Source: Clostridiales bacterium (GTDB lineage Bacteria; Bacillota; Clostridia; Oscillospirales; Oscillospiraceae). Taken from it: DNA of 59,484 bases. Location: the NCBI GenBank assembly GCA_902363045.1, contig CABIYX010000005.1, positions 68,942 to 128,425 on the forward strand, given 5' to 3'. The translations under genes were made by a program, and so were the position numbers. This document shows, piece after piece, positions 18,306 through 26,269 of this stretch. The number at the start of each line of letters is the position of its first letter. The stretch's first letter is position 1. Below the pieces are notes generated by a model. That model did no database searches, had not been told where the DNA came from, and saw nothing but the letters and a program-made list of their open reading frames with translations.

Positions 18306-19463
18306 TTATCCAGCCATCAGCAGCTGGCGGAGCAGGCGGGTGAAAATCCGGGGCACAGTCAGCCGCGCGGCACCCTGAGCAGCCAGAATGGGGACCGTGT
18401 CCCGCACCTGGCCGTCCACAGAGACCTCCAGTTCCCCCACGGTCTGGCCGGGCTCCACTGGAGCCTCCAGATCCTGGGCCAGGATCAGGCGGGTGGTCAC
18501 CGCCCCCTCCTGCTCCTTCCGGACCAGCAGGCGGCAGTCCCGGGCCAGTTGGGGCTGGATCTGATCCACCGTCCCCAGCAGCACCGGAATGGGGGCCAGA
18601 GGGGTATCCGGATAGATGCTGACCAGAGACCAGGCGGAAAAGCCATAGTCCAGCAGAGCCTTGGCGTCGCCAAAGCGGTGGGCGGAGCTGGGGGCCTTCA
18701 TCACCACAGCGATGAGTTCCATGCCGTCCCGCTCGGCTGTGGCGGACAGGCAGTAGAGCGCGGAGTCCGTGGAGCCAGTCTTCAGCCCTGTGGCTCCGGG
18801 ATAAAAGCGCACCAGACGGTTGGTATTGGTCAGGGCGAAGGCCCCGTCCCGGATGGAGTCCATCCAGATGGTGGTATACGTCCGGATGTCCGGGTGATGC
18901 AGGATCAGTTCCCGGGACATGAGGGCGATGTCATAGGCCGAGCTATGGTGCCCGGCGGCCGGAAGGCCGGTGCAGTTGACAAAGACCGTGTCCTTCATAC
19001 CCAGCTCCTGGGCCCGCCGGTTCATCCGCTCTACGAAGGCGGCCTCGCTGCCGGCCAGGTGCTCCGCCATAGCCACCGCCGCGTCGTTACCAGAAACCAC
19101 CGCGATGCACTTGATGAGCTCGCCGGCGGAGAACTGCTCCCCTTCCTTCAGATAGACCTGGGAGCCGCCCATCCCCGCAGCGGCGGCGGAGACGGTGACC
19201 AGATCCTCTTTGGACAGCCGTCCGCTGTCCAGGTCCTCCATGACGAGCAGCAGGGTCATCACCTTGGTCACGCTGGCGGGCTCCAGCTGCTGGTGGGACT
19301 CCTTTTCATAGAGCAGAGAGCCTGTCTCCTTCTCCATCAATACCGCCGAAGCGGCGGAGAGGTCCAGGTCCGGATGCTCCGCTGTGCTCTCCTCTCCTGC
19401 CGCCGACGCGGCGCCCGTAAGCAGGGCGGCTGCCAGCAACAGGGAAACGATCCTCTTCTTCAT
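18306..19463 (-). CDS. dacF: D-alanyl-D-alanine carboxypeptidase (DacF type)
   Basis: 385 residues: a signal peptide (about 1-22, KKR then a hydrophobic core ending AASAA), then a peptidase S11 domain with S64-x-x-K67 (SVTK), S124-G-N126 and K228-T-G230, and a C-terminal beta domain (PBP5_C-like). It trims the terminal D-Ala from peptidoglycan stems outside the membrane. The final residues (RIFTRLLRQLLMAG) resemble the amphipathic membrane anchor of this family. In sporeformers DacF acts in cortex formation; here that is inferred from similarity. It is divergent from the phage-like cluster, with a 305-bp shared gap. Confidence 0.92.
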   Translation of the reverse strand: MKKRIVSLLLAAALLTGAASAAGEESTAEHPDLDLSAASAVLMEKETGSLLYEKESHQQLEPASVTKVMTLLLVMEDLDSGRLSKEDLVTVSAAAAGMGGSQVYLKEGEQFSAGELIKCIAVVSGNDAAVAMAEHLAGSEAAFVERMNRRAQELGMKDTVFVNCTGLPAAGHHSSAYDIALMSRELILHHPDIRTYTTIWMDSIRDGAFALTNTNRLVRFYPGATGLKTGSTDSALYCLSATAERDGMELIAVVMKAPSSAHRFGDAKALLDYGFSAWSLVSIYPDTPLAPIPVLLGTVDQIQPQLARDCRLLVRKEQEGAVTTRLILAQDLEAPVEPGQTVGELEVSVDGQVRDTVPILAAQGAARLTVPRIFTRLLRQLLMAG

Positions 19464-19768
19464 GCCAAGTACCTCCCAATCCGGATGTTGTGGTTTTGTG
19501 TGTCAACAGGATGTGGAGGCTGGACCGCTTCTATGCAGAAGGGGCGGACGGTAATTTTTGCTCCACCAACCATAACACGGTCAAACCGAGAAGATTGTAA
19601 AACCAGACCGGAAGCGGAATTTTATTTGACTTGACAGAAGTTTTCCACATTTGGCTGGTTTTTGTGGAAACAGGGACAGGCTTCTCCGGGCATTGAAAAA
19701 ATTTTTTGTAATATGGCCGCAAACGTACAACTTTCTTCCACTGCCCGCCAGGGGTGAGGAGGGATCGT
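19464..19768. other. Divergent upstream region of dacF and the phage-like cluster
   Basis: This is AT-rich against its surroundings. It holds an inverted repeat, TTTCCACA (19642-19649) with TGTGGAAA (19663-19670), just downstream of TTGACA (19631-19636), and an A6T6 tract near 19697-19707. No -10 element at proper spacing from that TTGACA was found, so the promoters for both directions remain unassigned. An alternative sigma factor or activator is possible. No gene is seen. Confidence 0.45.
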
Positions 19769-20068
19769 GTGAAGAAGCATGAAAGCCGGCTGAGCCGGGA
19801 CGTCCTGCTGGAACAGATGAGGCGGCTGGCCTGCGCCAAGGTGAACGACGCGGTGAAGCTGGCCTATCTCCCGGAGGAGGAGCGGGAGTCTATCGGCCGT
19901 CTGGACCTGGCCGCCCTGACGGAGTTCCGGCGCAGTGGGGCGGGGACGGTGGAGCTGAAGTTCACCGACCGGATGAAGGCGCTGGAGCGCCTTCTGGAGC
20001 TGAGCGGCCCCAGCGGTGAGGAGCAGCTGGAGCAGCTGTTCCGACGGATGGAGGACGGGGAGGAGTGA
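19769..20068 (+). CDS. Terminase small subunit-like protein
   Basis: 99 residues from the GTG at 19769, chosen because GAGGAGGG ends 5 bp upstream. It is highly charged and helical and lies directly before the large terminase with a GTGA overlap. That position, plus a helix-turn-helix-like central part, suggests the DNA-recognition small terminase (XtmA position). It is short for the family (PBSX XtmA is much longer), so the assignment rests mostly on context. No recognised motif. Confidence 0.6.
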   Translation: MKKHESRLSRDVLLEQMRRLACAKVNDAVKLAYLPEEERESIGRLDLAALTEFRRSGAGTVELKFTDRMKALERLLELSGPSGEEQLEQLFRRMEDGEE

Positions 20069-21315
20069 CGCCGCTGATCTTTTCGCCCAAGCAGCGGCGG
20101 GTCCTCACCTGGTGGAGGCCCGGCTCCCCCGACTGCGGCTGTCAGGCCCTGATCTGTGACGGAGCGGTGCGCAGCGGCAAGACCCTGTGCGCGGGGCTGT
20201 CCTTCCTGTGCTGGGCGACGCTCACCTTTCAGGGCAGGCGTTTTGCCCTGTGCGGCAAGACCATTCAATCCGTACGGCGGAACCTTTGGTCCGAGGCGCA
20301 GCCAGTCCTGCGGGCGCTGGGCTTCTCCTGGACGGAGCGGATCTCCCGGGGGCAGATCACCCTGCGGCTTGGGGAGCGGGAAAATACCTTCCTCCTGTTT
20401 GGAGGGGCGGACGAGCGGGCCGCCGGTCTGATCCAGGGCGTTACCCTGGCAGGCGCCCTGCTGGACGAGGCGGTGCTGATGCCGCGCTCCTTTGTGGAGC
20501 AGGTCTGCGCCCGGTGTTCGGTGGAGGGGAGCCGGCTGTGGTTCACCTGCAACCCGGAGAGCCCGGGACACTGGTTTTATCAGGAGTGGATCCGGAAGGC
20601 GGAGGAGAAAGGGGCGCTGCATCTGACCTTCACCATGGCGGACAACCCCGGGCTGTCCCCGAAGGTGCTGGCCCGCTATGAGTCCATGTTCCGGGGGACC
20701 TTCTACCGGAGGTTCGTGCTGGGCGAATGGGCGGCGGCGGAGGGGCTGGTCTATGACTTTTTCAGCCCTGAGCTGGTGCAGGCGGTCCCGGAACAGATGG
20801 ATGGGCCGTGGTACATCTCCTGTGATTATGGGACGGTGAACCCGACCTCCATGGGGCTTTGGGGACAGAAGGGGGGCGTGTGGTACCGGACGGCGGAATT
20901 TTACTATGACTCCCGGAAAACCGGGCGGCAGCAGACGGACGGAGAATACGCCGACGACCTGGCCCGGCTGGCCGGCGGGCAGGACATCCGCGGGGTGGTG
21001 CTGGATCCGTCGGCGGCCAGCTTCCGGGAGGAGCTGCTCCGGCGGGGCTGGACGGTATACCGAGCAGAAAATGAGGTGCTCTCCGGCATCCGGCGCACCG
21101 CAGAGCTGCTCCGGGCCGGGCAGCTGGTGATCTGTACCCCCTGTGAGGACGCCATCCGGGAGTTTGGACTGTACCGATGGGACACCGCGGTTTCCGGCGA
21201 CCGGGTGGTGAAGGAACACGACCACGCCATGGATGATATACGGTATTTCGCAGTCACGGTGGCAGGCCGGAGAAGGGACGGGTTCTTTGCCGGTACGGTG
21301 GAGCGAAGCGGATGA
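20065..21315 (+). CDS. Phage terminase large subunit (PBSX type)
   Basis: 416 residues. It packages DNA into preformed heads. The ATPase has Walker A GAVRSGKT (33-40) and Walker B ALLDEA (131-136, D134-E135). The RNase H-like nuclease keeps three acidic positions: D254 (SCDYGT), D314 (VVLDPS) and D390/D391 (HAMDDIRY). All catalytic positions look intact, so the gene is not decayed. It starts at GTG overlapping the small subunit stop. Its last codons were changed by a 253-bp duplication/insertion (see 21215-21558): it now ends VERSG, while the downstream duplicated end would give VERGSG. Confidence 0.92.
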   Translation: MTPLIFSPKQRRVLTWWRPGSPDCGCQALICDGAVRSGKTLCAGLSFLCWATLTFQGRRFALCGKTIQSVRRNLWSEAQPVLRALGFSWTERISRGQITLRLGERENTFLLFGGADERAAGLIQGVTLAGALLDEAVLMPRSFVEQVCARCSVEGSRLWFTCNPESPGHWFYQEWIRKAEEKGALHLTFTMADNPGLSPKVLARYESMFRGTFYRRFVLGEWAAAEGLVYDFFSPELVQAVPEQMDGPWYISCDYGTVNPTSMGLWGQKGGVWYRTAEFYYDSRKTGRQQTDGEYADDLARLAGGQDIRGVVLDPSAASFREELLRRGWTVYRAENEVLSGIRRTAELLRAGQLVICTPCEDAIREFGLYRWDTAVSGDRVVKEHDHAMDDIRYFAVTVAGRRRDGFFAGTVERSG

Positions 21316-21558
21316 ATGGCGTGGGCGTGTTCCTGGGCCCCATCCTAGATGGGGCGGCGGGGAACGCTGTCAATTTGAAGCGGAGCGAAAAATTGCCGCA
21401 GGGCGGATCCATTCCGCCCAAGGAAAATAAGATCCGGGGCCCCCGCCCGGCCGTGGCCGGGTGGGGAAACACGACCACGCCATGGATGATATACGGTATT
21501 TCGCAGTCACGGTGGCAGGCCGGAGAAGGGACGGGTTCTTTGCCGGTACGGTGGAGCG
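21215..21558 (+). repeat. 91-bp direct duplication around a 162-bp insert at the terminase 3' end
   Basis: 21215-21305 and 21468-21558 are identical 91-bp copies of the terminase C-terminal coding sequence. Between them 21306-21467 is unrelated, without a gene, and made of small palindromes (GCCCCATC..GATGGGGC, GGGCGGA..TCCGCCC, CCGGCC..GGCCGG). Both copies end in an in-frame stop for the terminase reading frame, so the protein tail is nearly unchanged. It lies between terminase and portal, separating genes that are otherwise tightly packed. Confidence 0.9.
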
Positions 21559-21612
21559 GGGCAGCGGTTAAAAACACCGTCCGGACAGGGTCGGTGAAAT
21601 GGAGGGAAGAAA

Positions 21613-22755
21613 TTGAAATGGTTCATGCGGAAAAAAGCGGAAGCGCAGCCGCCTGAGGTCCAGCTGCGGGACCGGGAGGGACATCCCTTTGGCGCGCTGG
21701 ACCGGTATGTGCCCCTGAGACGGGGGGAGCTGGAGCTGTACCGGACCATCCGGGAGGCAGTCCCCATTGTGGACGCCGCCTTGATGAAGCTGGTGCGGCT
21801 GTGCGGGGGCGTACAGGTCCGGTGCGGAGCGGTGGAGGCCCAGGCGGGACTGTACCGTTTCCTTCGTGAGGTGGACACAGGCCGAGGACAGCGGGGACTC
21901 CAGTCCTTTCTGGACCAGTACCTGGACTCTATGCTCACCTGTGGTCAGGGAGTGGGCGAAATGGTGCTGGACCGGGAGGGGGGGGACATTGCCGCCCTGC
22001 TGTGCGCCGACCCCGGACAGATCGAGATCCGGGAGGGGGAAACTCCCCTGGAGTTCCGGCTGTGTACACGGGGACGGGACGGCCAGCCGGTGGAACTGCC
22101 CTGGCAGGAGCTGCTGCTCTTCACCCCGTTTCAGCCGGGGACGGACAACCCCTACGGCGTGTCTCTGCTGCGCTCCATGCCCTTCCTCAGCGGAATCCTG
22201 CTGAAGATCTATCAGGCGCTGGGGCAGAACTGGGAGCGGGCGGGCAACCTGCGCTTTGCAGTGGTATGCAGGCCCGGGGAGCGGGACGGGCTCTCCGCCC
22301 GGGAGCGGGGACAGCAGATCGCCCGGGAGTGGTCCGCCGCCATGCAGGCGGGCCGTCAGGGAGCAGTGCGGGACTTTGTGGCAGTTGGAGATGTGGATAT
22401 CAAAGTCATCGGCGCGGACAGCCAGGTGCTGGACAGCGAGGTCCCGGTGCGGCAGATCTTGGAACAGTTGATTGCACGGACCGGGATCCCACCCTTTCTG
22501 CTGGGCCTGTCTTGGTCGTCCACAGAACGGATGAGCACCCAGCAGGCCGACCTGCTCACCAGTGAGATCACTGCCATCCGGAGGAGCCTGGAGCCCACGG
22601 TCCGGCGGGTGTGCCAGCTGTGGCTGAGGCTCCACGGCTGGCCTGAAGAGCTGGAGGTGGAGTGGGAGGACATCAATTTGCAGGATCTGGTGGAGGAGGC
22701 CCGGGCGGAGCTCTATCACGCCCAGGCGGAACAGATCGGAAAGGAGAACACATGA
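21613..22755 (+). CDS. Phage portal protein
   Basis: 380 residues, starting at TTG 21613 with GGAGGG at 21601-21606. The dodecameric portal forms the DNA channel at one capsid vertex and binds the terminase. Family-like features are an N-terminal region ending DAALMKLVRLCGG, a central beta part with FRLCTRGRDG, then LPFLSGILLKIYQALG-type helices and a C-terminal acidic helix. PFLLGLSWSSTERMSTQQAD near residue 295 matches the portal stretch before the crown. PBSX XkdE-type portals are somewhat longer. It overlaps the next gene by 4 bp. Confidence 0.85.
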   Translation: MKWFMRKKAEAQPPEVQLRDREGHPFGALDRYVPLRRGELELYRTIREAVPIVDAALMKLVRLCGGVQVRCGAVEAQAGLYRFLREVDTGRGQRGLQSFLDQYLDSMLTCGQGVGEMVLDREGGDIAALLCADPGQIEIREGETPLEFRLCTRGRDGQPVELPWQELLLFTPFQPGTDNPYGVSLLRSMPFLSGILLKIYQALGQNWERAGNLRFAVVCRPGERDGLSARERGQQIAREWSAAMQAGRQGAVRDFVAVGDVDIKVIGADSQVLDSEVPVRQILEQLIARTGIPPFLLGLSWSSTERMSTQQADLLTSEITAIRRSLEPTVRRVCQLWLRLHGWPEELEVEWEDINLQDLVEEARAELYHAQAEQIGKENT

Positions 22756-23693
22756 GGATCCAAAAAACATCACAGCAGCCCGCTGGCAGCGGCCTGCTGC
22801 CCGGCCATCTGGAGGACATCAACCGGCTGAGCCGGGCCTCTCTATCTGCACAGGAGGTATATGCCTTCTCCCTGTGCCTATGTGACAACGAGGTGGACCG
22901 GGACCAGGAGCGGTTTCCGGAGAAAACTCTGGAGCAGCTGGCCCCTCTGTTTGTGGGTAAGAGCGGGCTGTTCGACCACAGCTGGAGTGCGCGGGGCCAG
23001 GCTGCCCGGCTCTACCGCACGGAGGTGGTGCGGGAGCCGGAGCGACTCACCCAGGCGGGGGACGGCTACTGCTGGCTGAAGGGGTGGGCCTATATGGTGC
23101 GCACCCCGGACAACCAGGGTCTGATCGCGGAGATCGAGGGAGGTATCAAAAAGGAGGTCAGTGTGGGCTGTGCCGTGAAGCGGGCGGTATGTTCCATCTG
23201 CGGCGCGGAGCGCGGACAGAGCTGTGGACACAAGCCCGGAGAGGTCTATGACGGGGCGCAGTGCTTTTTTCAGCTGGAGGAGGCCGTAGACGCCTATGAG
23301 TTCTCCTTTGTGGCGGTGCCTGCCCAGCCCAGGGCCGGTGTGGTAAAGGGGCTTTGTCCCACTGGAGAGGGCGCGCAGACCCTCCGTGAACTGGCGGCCG
23401 GAAGGGACGGGTGTGTCCGGGAGCTGGAGGTGCTGGAGCGGGAGGCCGCCCTGGGCCGAAAGTGGCTGTCCTCCCTCCGGGAGGAGGTGGTACGGCTGGG
23501 GACGCTGGCAGACGGCAGTTTGGACCAGAACGTGCTGAAGCAGATCGCGGACAAGCTGGACGCGGAGGAGCTTCAGGCCCTGAAGGGGGCCTATCAGGCC
23601 AGAGCCCGGGAGCGCTATCCCCTACCAGTCCAGCTGGAGTATGCCCAAAAATCAGAGGAGGAGCCCCGGGAGGACGGAGCGTTTTTGATCTGA
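22752..23693 (+). CDS. Putative head maturation protease/scaffold protein with Cys cluster
   Basis: 313 residues from the ATG at 22752 (ATGA overlap with the portal stop). It has NEVDRDQERF near residue 50, FDHSW near 75, KEVSVGC near 135 and a compact Cys/His group C-x2-C-x7-C-x-H followed by YDGAQC, ending AYEFSFVAVPAQPRAGV. That layout matches proteins encoded between portal and capsid in Firmicutes phages, thought to be prohead protease or scaffold (XkdF position). The C-terminal third is a charged helical scaffold-like region. The Cys/His group could bind zinc. No catalytic triad is proven from sequence. Confidence 0.65.
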   Translation: MRIQKTSQQPAGSGLLPGHLEDINRLSRASLSAQEVYAFSLCLCDNEVDRDQERFPEKTLEQLAPLFVGKSGLFDHSWSARGQAARLYRTEVVREPERLTQAGDGYCWLKGWAYMVRTPDNQGLIAEIEGGIKKEVSVGCAVKRAVCSICGAERGQSCGHKPGEVYDGAQCFFQLEEAVDAYEFSFVAVPAQPRAGVVKGLCPTGEGAQTLRELAAGRDGCVRELEVLEREAALGRKWLSSLREEVVRLGTLADGSLDQNVLKQIADKLDAEELQALKGAYQARARERYPLPVQLEYAQKSEEEPREDGAFLI

Positions 23694-23715
23694 AAACAAA
23701 CAAGGAGGAGTCAGT

Positions 23716-24060
23716 ATGAGCAAGGTATCATTTGAGGACATCGGAATGGTGACCGCCACCTTCACGGCCCGGGAGGATGTGAAGTCCGGCCAAGTGGTGA
23801 AGATCACTGGAAACGGTGAGGTGGGGGCCTGCGCGGATGGAGACGCCTTCTGTGGGCTGGCCCTGTCGGTGCGGAGCGGGTTCGCCGGGGTACAGGTGAA
23901 GGGATTCGCCTGCGTACCTACCTCTGGCACGGTGACGCTGGGTCGGGTGAAGCTGGCCGCCGACGGGGCCGGCGGTGTGAAGCCCGCCTCCGCCGGAGGC
24001 ACAGAGGTCCTGGTGGTCAGCGCGGACAACAGCGGTCACACCGCCGTGGTCTGCCTGTAA
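23716..24060 (+). CDS. Capsid decoration/stabilising protein
   Basis: 114 residues, beta-rich, Gly/Val/Ala-rich, no Trp. It is placed immediately before the major capsid gene with AAGGAGGAGTCAGT before its ATG. Its size, composition (DVKSGQVVKITGNGEV, FAGVQVKGFACV) and position match the DUF2190-like head decoration proteins that trimerise on the capsid shell. The function is inferred from that resemblance. Confidence 0.7.
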   Translation: MSKVSFEDIGMVTATFTAREDVKSGQVVKITGNGEVGACADGDAFCGLALSVRSGFAGVQVKGFACVPTSGTVTLGRVKLAADGAGGVKPASAGGTEVLVVSADNSGHTAVVCL

Positions 24061-24082
24061 GTTAAAAAAGGAGGCTTTGAAT

Positions 24083-25105
24083 ATGGCAAATCATTGCGAC
24101 ACCATCAAGCTGGAAAAGGGGATGTATCAGGAGGCGGGCCGCTCCTTTACCCAGGTGCTGGAGCGGCTGGACCCCTCCGAGCAGTATAAGGGGACCGGCA
24201 TGGAGGGGCTGGACGCCTTTCAGCGGCAGCTGAAGCGCTTTGACATCAAGGTGCGGGGCACCGCCTCCGACCCGGTGGAGAAGTTCTTCCGCACTGCGAA
24301 CTCCGCAGTGCTCTTCCCGGAGTACATTGCCCGCTCGGTGCGCCAGGGTATGGAGGAGGGGGACCTGCTCCCCTCCATCACCGCCGCCACTACCCGGTTC
24401 GAGGGAATGGACTACCGCTCCATCACCGCCCAGGCCGGAGGGGACAGCAAGGAGCTGAAGGCGGTAGACGAGGGCGCATCCATCCCCGCCACCACCATTC
24501 AGGTCCAGGCCAATCTGGTGAAGCTGCGCAAGCGGGGCCGGATGCTGGTGGCCAGCTATGAGGCGGTGCGCTATCAGAAGCTGGACCTGTTCTCCGTGAC
24601 TCTGCGCCAGATCGGCAGCCACATCGCCCAGATGCTGCTGGCCGACGCGGTGGATGTGCTGATCCACGGGGACGGCAACGACAACGCCGCGGCTGCTTCG
24701 GAGACCAAGGGGGCCGGTGTGCTCACCTATGACGAACTGGTGGACTTTTGGGCGGCCTTTGACCCCTATGAGATGAACACGCTGCTGGTCAGTTCCGATG
24801 TGCTGCTGAAGATGCTCAAGCTGGCAGAGTTCCAGAACCCTCTCACCGGCCTGAACTTCCAGGGCACCGGAAAACTGGCCACCCCCCTGGGCGCCACCCT
24901 GCTGCGGACCTCTGTGCTGCCCAAAAACACCGCCATCGGCCTGGACAAGCGGTATGCCCTGGAACTGGTGCAGGGCAGTGATGTGATGGTGGAGTACGAC
25001 AAGCTGATCGACCGGCAGCTGGAGCGTGCGGCCATCACCACCATCAGCGGCTTTGCCAAGCTGTTCCAGGGCGCCTCCCGCGTGCTGACGGTGAAGGCGT
25101 CGTGA
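24083..25105 (+). CDS. Major capsid protein (HK97 fold likely)
   Basis: 340 residues from the ATG at 24083, 8 bp after AAGGAGG; a TTG at 24077 is too close to that site. It forms the head shell. It occupies the XkdG position, has the size of PBSX-type capsid proteins and carries an N-terminal helix, a long P-domain-like central region (VLFPEYIARSVRQGMEEGDLLP, ITAATTRFEGMDYRSITAQ) and a C-terminal stretch (KNTAIGLDKRYALELVQGSD). The gene is intact. It overlaps the next by 4 bp (GTGA). Confidence 0.85.
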   Translation: MANHCDTIKLEKGMYQEAGRSFTQVLERLDPSEQYKGTGMEGLDAFQRQLKRFDIKVRGTASDPVEKFFRTANSAVLFPEYIARSVRQGMEEGDLLPSITAATTRFEGMDYRSITAQAGGDSKELKAVDEGASIPATTIQVQANLVKLRKRGRMLVASYEAVRYQKLDLFSVTLRQIGSHIAQMLLADAVDVLIHGDGNDNAAAASETKGAGVLTYDELVDFWAAFDPYEMNTLLVSSDVLLKMLKLAEFQNPLTGLNFQGTGKLATPLGATLLRTSVLPKNTAIGLDKRYALELVQGSDVMVEYDKLIDRQLERAAITTISGFAKLFQGASRVLTVKAS

Positions 25106-25443
25106 CCGGGCGGATCCAGGCCCTGGTCCGCACCCTGGGGGGCGAGATGGATCAGGAGGAACTGCTGGTCATGCTCTGCCAGGCGGCGGAGATGGAACTG
25201 GCGGGGCGGCTGCGCCCCGGCCTGACGCCGGAGGACTGTGAGAGCGCCTTTGTGCCGGCGGCTGCCTGGCTGGTACTGGCATGGCTCCAGGCGGGGGAGG
25301 CGGGCGTCTCTTCCTTCACTGCCGGAGACCTGACCATCCACAGGACCGGTCAGGGAGCGGCGGAACTGACTGCCCAGGCGGAGCGGCTGATGGCCCCGTA
25401 TCTGACAGATCGCGGATTTTCCTTTCAGGGGGTGGCGGGATGA
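25102..25443 (+). CDS. Head-tail connector protein (gp6-like position)
   Basis: 113 residues from the GTG at 25102. Small and alpha-helical, placed directly after the capsid gene where PBSX-like phages encode the first head-completion protein that docks under the portal. ELLVMLCQAAEMELAGRLRPGL resembles the opening helices of gp6-type connectors. Assigned mainly by position and size. It overlaps the next gene by 4 bp. Confidence 0.6.
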   Translation: MTGRIQALVRTLGGEMDQEELLVMLCQAAEMELAGRLRPGLTPEDCESAFVPAAAWLVLAWLQAGEAGVSSFTAGDLTIHRTGQGAAELTAQAERLMAPYLTDRGFSFQGVAG

Positions 25444-25769
25444 CGGAGCGGGAATGGGCTGCCCTGCTGGCCCGGTACGGGCAGAGCGTGGCCCTTCACC
25501 GGGGAGAGGAGACGGTACGGACACAGGCGTTCCTCCAGCCGGTCACAGAGCGGGACCGGGCGCAGGAGGCCCCCAGCCCCCTGGGTCTGCGGCGTGAGGA
25601 CCGCTTTTTATATCTCGGAAAGCCGGAGGAGCCGCTGACGCCTGGGTGCTGGGTGGAGTGGAATGGGACCGGCTATGAGGTCCAGACCGCGCATCCGATT
25701 CAAGCCGGAGGCCGGACCTCCCATGTGTGGGCGGTGCTCCGGCCCAGAGACCGGGAGGCGGGCGCATGA
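25440..25769 (+). CDS. Head closure protein (XkdH-like position)
   Basis: 109 residues from the ATG at 25440 (ATGA overlap). It is beta-rich after a short helical start and ends with CWVEWNGTGYEVQTAHPIQAGGRTSHVWAVL-type strands, the pattern of head-closure or stopper proteins that form the second ring below the portal. Function inferred from position. A much longer open frame upstream is not used, since it reads through the preceding gene. Confidence 0.55.
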   Translation: MTEREWAALLARYGQSVALHRGEETVRTQAFLQPVTERDRAQEAPSPLGLRREDRFLYLGKPEEPLTPGCWVEWNGTGYEVQTAHPIQAGGRTSHVWAVLRPRDREAGA

Positions 25770-26269
25770 GCGGCGGGCTGGACGGGCTCCGGGAAAAGCT
25801 GGCAGCTTTTCTGCGGGAGCAGGGACTCCAAGCCATGACCGACTGGCCAGTGGAGCCCCGGGAGTTGCTGGATGGGCCGGTGGCTGTGGTATCCCTCCAG
25901 GGATGTCGGGCCGGACCTGCGGGATTTCAGCACTATCTGGGTGAACGATATGACAGGGAGCGGGAACAGTGGGTGGAGGTCTATGGCCAGAAGGTGCAGC
26001 TCACCTTCGGACTGGACCTCTATGCCCCGCCCCAGCTTGGGGAGGCGGCCATGCAGGCCGCCCTGGACCAGCTGGCAGGGGCCTGCGCCGGTGCAGGCCC
26101 GGTGGGACTGGATATACGGGAGTTTTCCTGCGGTGAGACCGGGTACGACCGGGACAGCCGTCTGCTGAAACGGCCAGCCCAGGCAGTATGCACCGCCTGC
26201 CTGTACGCCGTGACAGAACCGAGCGGTACATTTTTGGACTTTGAGGTCAGAGGGGAGAGTCATCCATGA
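25766..26269 (+). CDS. Tail completion/terminator-like protein (XkdJ position)
   Basis: 167 residues from the ATG at 25766 (ATGA overlap). Alpha/beta mixture: an N-terminal helix, then VAVVSLQG and QLTFGLDLYAPP strands and a final TEPSGTFLDFEVRG strand. The place just before the sheath gene is that of tail completion proteins, which cap the tube and join it to the head. No catalytic motif. Overlaps the sheath gene by 4 bp. Confidence 0.55.
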   Translation: MSGGLDGLREKLAAFLREQGLQAMTDWPVEPRELLDGPVAVVSLQGCRAGPAGFQHYLGERYDREREQWVEVYGQKVQLTFGLDLYAPPQLGEAAMQAALDQLAGACAGAGPVGLDIREFSCGETGYDRDSRLLKRPAQAVCTACLYAVTEPSGTFLDFEVRGESHP

